From Gemmatimonadota bacterium (lineage in GTDB: Bacteria; Latescibacterota; UBA2968; UBA8231), in contig VXZF01000387.1 in the NCBI GenBank assembly GCA_009845645.1, positions 1 to 7,484 of the forward strand: 7,484 nt of DNA. Direction: 5' to 3'. Of this stretch, positions 4,746-7,484 are shown in pieces; the first letter of the stretch is position 1; every line of letters starts with the position of its first letter. A model generated the notes under the pieces. The model saw nothing but the letters and a program-made list of their open reading frames with translations. It had not been told where the DNA came from and did no database searches. Made by a program: the position numbers and the translations under genes.

Positions 4746-7196
4746 CTAATATACGACGTGGAGGTACTGCTGGACGATCTCGTCTTTAGGATCGGTTTGC
4801 AACTCGATATGCACTATGTAGATGCCCGGCGGCACGATCTCGCCATTGCGCTGGCCGTCCCAAGCGTACGTCGCCCGGGCACCGCGCGGAGTGGCGTTTG
4901 CCAACTCGGCGATTAGGCGACCGTCGAGGGAAAAGACGCGCACGTGCGGCTGCTTGTCGGTCTTGACGACGGTGAAACTCAGCTCGTATAGGTCGTTGAC
5001 CGCGTCGCCATTGGGCGTGAACATTTTGGAGTGGCGCAAGTTGCGGATTAGAGATGCGCCCTGCACTACTTCGGGTACAAATACCTGATCGGCTCCCAAT
5101 TCCGCTGGCACGACGCCCTGTGCGTTGTCTTCTTGATTGGAGTTAAAGACGAAGGTCTCAAAGACCGTCGGGCTGGCGAAAACCCGCGTTGTAAACGCTA
5201 TGTTGACGGAATCGCGTTTTACTACCGGCGGCGGTAGCTGCACCCACAGGGAATCGCCGCGCAACGAGCTGCTCGCCTCCACTTGCTGGCCTCCCACCCA
5301 GGCTGCGAGCAATTCGGCGTCCGCGCTGCCTGGAGGCAAGGCAATCAGCACTTGGTCGAACCCGGGGTCGCGGCTGTTGAAAGCCTGCGGCTTGATGGTA
5401 TAGCGAAACTCGGTCAGCGAATCGAGCCCAGCTTCGCGCGGCCACACCGAGCCGCTCAAGCCAGCAAAAATGACCGGATCGTTGGCCACAACCCGTAGCG
5501 AGCGCAGCAGCGGTGACACATCTAGGTCGTCGCTGTACAGGCGAATGCGCGTGCGCAAGTAGCGCCGCGGCGAAGGCGACTGAAAGCCTTGCCCGGAAAA
5601 GCGATGCGGCTGGCTCCAAGTACTCCAAGTCGCATCGCGCACCTTTTCTTGCACGATGTCGCCGCGGTAGCGCTTGCGCGACGCTTCATAGGCTTCCTTG
5701 GTGACTTCATCGCCATTTTTGAGAAAGTAGCGCGTAACTTCGGTAAAGCCATTGCCCGTCTGGGTCTGCACTTCTAAGCGCGTACCCGGCGGCAAGTCGG
5801 CATCCCACTCGATGCGCCGGATGCTGCGCGCCGCGCCTAAGTCGAGGTCGTCGGACTCTAACTCGACGCGCTTGGGATAGCCCGCGCGGTGAAAGGCAAA
5901 AAGCTGCAAGGCATTGGCGTCGCGTCCGTAGAAGGCGATCACGCGCCAGAGGATGAGGCGCGTGTCGCGGGTGGGAAATTGGAAATCGTTGAAGGGATAG
6001 CTGGTGCGCACTTCGGACAGCAGCTCGTATTCAAACGGCCCTTCGGCCGTCGGGTCGGCCGTGTTGCTCGGACTGCCGTCGGAGGTGAGGATGTCGAACT
6101 TGGGAAAGCCGCCCACCGCGCCCTGCTGGTAGCCGTAGAGCCACGGGCTGCGGCCGCCGATGAGCGGCACGAAGATGATCCGGTCGATGCGGAACACGTT
6201 GCCAAAGTCGATCACGGACCAGACGCCATCGTCGCGCCAATCGCGATCCCCAGAAGAGGCTTGGATGCTCCACAGCCGTCGGCCCAGGTCCGCATCCACG
6301 AGGAATTCCGCGCCGCTGGCCTTGCCGCAGCCGTCGCACTCGCGGGCCCTTGAGGTCCACGTCCTGCCGCCCCAGCTCAACTCGCCTTTTTCCGCGCGCG
6401 CGTCGGTAAACACCCGGGTCGGGAGGTTGAAGCCAATGCCATCCACCTCGATTTCGGCGAGGGCTGCGCCGGCGGTTTGGCCGGCCGCTTCAAAGCGCAC
6501 AAAGCGGAAGATAGAAAAATCCAAGCTGTCGCTCTTTGCCAAGTACTGCCCCTTGGGCGTTCCGCTGGGCGGGGACTTATTGGCGGTTCTGAGATCGAAC
6601 TCTACCACCTGCTTGGTGTTGTTATTGACCGGGCGACCGACGCGCTCAAACGCGATTTGCTTACCCGGCGCGCCCGCGACTTGGATGCCTGGGCTAACGT
6701 GGACCGAAAAGAACTCAAAGGGACGGGCGTCCTCGGTTTGGGGAAAGATTACGCGGATCTTGCGGGCGACGACCGCGCGGTCTAAATCGACCTCTAGCCA
6801 CCACTTCTGGAGTGGATCGTCTAAGTCGGGCTGCCAATAGGTACTGTGGTCTTGGTCGGTCACTAGTCCGGCTTGAGCTTGGTTGGAGGGCGCGCGCACT
6901 GGCAAGCGGCCGTAGTCGCCAATGGTGACGGATGAAAATTCGTTGGCATTGGCGACCGCGTTAAACGTCGTGCCAAAGCGCTTAACAGCGACCCCGGTAG
7001 AGCTGATTTGGACCAGCCCTGCCGGATGATTCCACGCCGCAAAATCCGTCCCCTCAAAAACTATGTCTTGGGCGTATAGGGCGGAGTGAACGACGAGGAA
7101 AAGCAGTAAAGGCAGTTTTTTAGCCGCGGTCTCACTCCACTGCTGTCGGGAGGGCGCGCTTTTGAGACTGATATGGATGAGATAGCGTCTAAGCAT
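4746..7196 (-). CDS. Secreted discoidin-like (F5/8 type C) protein with FlgD/T9SS-like C-terminal domain
   Basis: This encodes an 816-residue exported protein. ATG 7196 follows a GGAG with 8-base spacing. The signal peptide has a long n-region and a hydrophobic core at ~28-40, with likely cleavage after ALYAQ43. Residues ~88-255 resemble an F5/8 type C (discoidin) domain: 'GLVTDQDHSTYWQPD', 'WWLEVDLDRAVVARKIRVIF', ending 'LAEIEVDGIG'. Residues ~265-440 look like a second such module ('WSVIDFGNVFRIDRIIFVP'). Residues ~448-575 ('RRIEWDADLPPGTRLEVQTQTG', 'YLRTRIRLYSDD') and ~576-715 are further beta-rich modules I cannot name. Residues ~724-816 form a FlgD-Ig/CHU_C-like C-terminal domain: 'FTPNGDAVNDLYE', 'VRVFSLDGRLIAEL', 'YAWDGQRNGEIVPPGIYIV', ending 'YLHVVY'. 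The only cysteines are the pair C287-x-x-C290. Likely role (inference): a surface or matrix protein that binds glycan or another ligand and is sorted through its C-terminal domain. It is the second gene seen in the minus-strand block. Confidence 0.82.
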   Translation of the reverse strand: MLRRYLIHISLKSAPSRQQWSETAAKKLPLLLFLVVHSALYAQDIVFEGTDFAAWNHPAGLVQISSTGVAVKRFGTTFNAVANANEFSSVTIGDYGRLPVRAPSNQAQAGLVTDQDHSTYWQPDLDDPLQKWWLEVDLDRAVVARKIRVIFPQTEDARPFEFFSVHVSPGIQVAGAPGKQIAFERVGRPVNNNTKQVVEFDLRTANKSPPSGTPKGQYLAKSDSLDFSIFRFVRFEAAGQTAGAALAEIEVDGIGFNLPTRVFTDARAEKGELSWGGRTWTSRARECDGCGKASGAEFLVDADLGRRLWSIQASSGDRDWRDDGVWSVIDFGNVFRIDRIIFVPLIGGRSPWLYGYQQGAVGGFPKFDILTSDGSPSNTADPTAEGPFEYELLSEVRTSYPFNDFQFPTRDTRLILWRVIAFYGRDANALQLFAFHRAGYPKRVELESDDLDLGAARSIRRIEWDADLPPGTRLEVQTQTGNGFTEVTRYFLKNGDEVTKEAYEASRKRYRGDIVQEKVRDATWSTWSQPHRFSGQGFQSPSPRRYLRTRIRLYSDDLDVSPLLRSLRVVANDPVIFAGLSGSVWPREAGLDSLTEFRYTIKPQAFNSRDPGFDQVLIALPPGSADAELLAAWVGGQQVEASSSLRGDSLWVQLPPPVVKRDSVNIAFTTRVFASPTVFETFVFNSNQEDNAQGVVPAELGADQVFVPEVVQGASLIRNLRHSKMFTPNGDAVNDLYELSFTVVKTDKQPHVRVFSLDGRLIAELANATPRGARATYAWDGQRNGEIVPPGIYIVHIELQTDPKDEIVQQYLHVVY

Positions 7197-7204
7197 CGGC
7201 TTTT

Positions 7205-7208
7205 CTCC
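7205..7208 (-). promoter_or_regulatory. Ribosome binding site of the discoidin-like gene
   Basis: GGAG on the minus strand lies 8 bases before ATG 7196, within the 22-base gap after the preceding stop codon. It supports that start despite the long n-region of the signal peptide. Confidence 0.55.
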
Positions 7209-7218
7209 GCAGCACTGG

Positions 7219-7484
7219 TCAATAGGCGACGGCGACCGCGTACGTCTGCGTCTCCACGCCCAAATCGATCTCGACTTCTATCTGCACTAAGTAGAGGCCG
7301 GGAGGCACCAATTCCCCATCTGTGCCCGTGCCGTCCCAAGTCGGCGCGTAGGAGCCGGCTTGGGACGTGGCACTGAGCAGAGTGGCGACGCGGCGTCCAG
7401 CGAGGTCGCGCACTGTCATTGTGGTCGGTGCTCCGTTGACGCCAAACAGGTCAAAGGCCGCGACGACGATGTCGTTGGCTCCGT
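7219..7484 (-). CDS. Secreted protein with FlgD/T9SS-like C-terminal domain, 3' end only
   Basis: The last 87 codons of a gene that enters from the right edge; the frame is open through position 7482. The fragment begins 'GANDIVVAAFDLFG', which looks like the tail of an 'FTPNGDGxND' motif. It continues with 'MTVRDLAGRRVATLL', 'YAPTWDGTGTDGELVPPGLYLVQIEV', and ends 'YAVAVAY'. This is the same domain as the C-terminus of the next gene (WDG..., GE[IL]VPPG[IL]Y[IL]V, C-terminal Tyr), at clearly diverged sequence, so the two are paralogous modules in adjacent genes. The domain is taken to act as a sorting or anchoring module of an exported protein; the body of the protein is outside the window. 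The ATG at 7419 is internal to the domain and is not the real start. Confidence 0.85.
   Translation of the reverse strand, partial: GANDIVVAAFDLFGVNGAPTTMTVRDLAGRRVATLLSATSQAGSYAPTWDGTGTDGELVPPGLYLVQIEVEIDLGVETQTYAVAVAY

Noticed and set aside
6160..6840. A 226-codon plus-strand open frame opposite the discoidin-like gene.
   Set aside because: Low-complexity Ser/Arg-rich translation antisense to a well-supported gene; judged a shadow frame.

Overview
This 7.5 kb window is almost fully coding. It carries six genes or gene fragments in two converging blocks, and no stretch longer than about 50 bases lacks a gene. The proteins are overwhelmingly exported ones. The mix points to a Gram-negative (diderm) bacterium: an ASPIC/UnbV protein, a parvulin-type lipoprotein, discoidin-like proteins ending in FlgD/T9SS-like C-terminal domains, and a large predicted outer-membrane protein. 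Fairly GC-rich DNA together with 'FTPNGD...ND' C-terminal domains that end in Tyr suggests a member of the wider FCB group or neighbouring phyla (Latescibacterota-, KSB1- or Poribacteria-like). That placement is an inference from protein style; there is no marker gene in the window.

Plus strand, 1-1824. The 3' end of an FG-GAP plus ASPIC/UnbV (CRTAC1-like) protein gene enters from the left edge. After 16 bases comes a lipoprotein gene with a SurA/PpiC-like parvulin domain. The two probably share a transcript.

Minus strand, 7484 down to 1777. Four genes run in the same direction with gaps of only 22, 34 and 22 bases: (i) the 3' end of a secreted protein gene with a FlgD-like C-terminal domain; (ii) an 816-residue secreted protein with two discoidin-like domains and the same kind of C-terminal domain; (iii) a small DUF2283 protein; (iv) an 877-residue predicted outer-membrane protein with three evenly spaced Asp/Asn-rich calcium-type loops. 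The two blocks meet tail to tail and their coding regions overlap by 48 bases. A tandem 7-bp repeat with a GC-rich hairpin lies in the 3' end of the DUF2283 gene, just upstream of the outer-membrane protein gene.

Working model (inference): the minus-strand block makes cell-surface material, namely one or two discoidin-like proteins carrying a C-terminal sorting-type domain, plus a large outer-membrane partner. The periplasmic parvulin-like lipoprotein on the other strand could help fold such outer-membrane cargo. No promoter, tRNA, rRNA, CRISPR array, transposase or convincing intrinsic terminator was seen. Promoters for both blocks must lie outside the window or inside genes.
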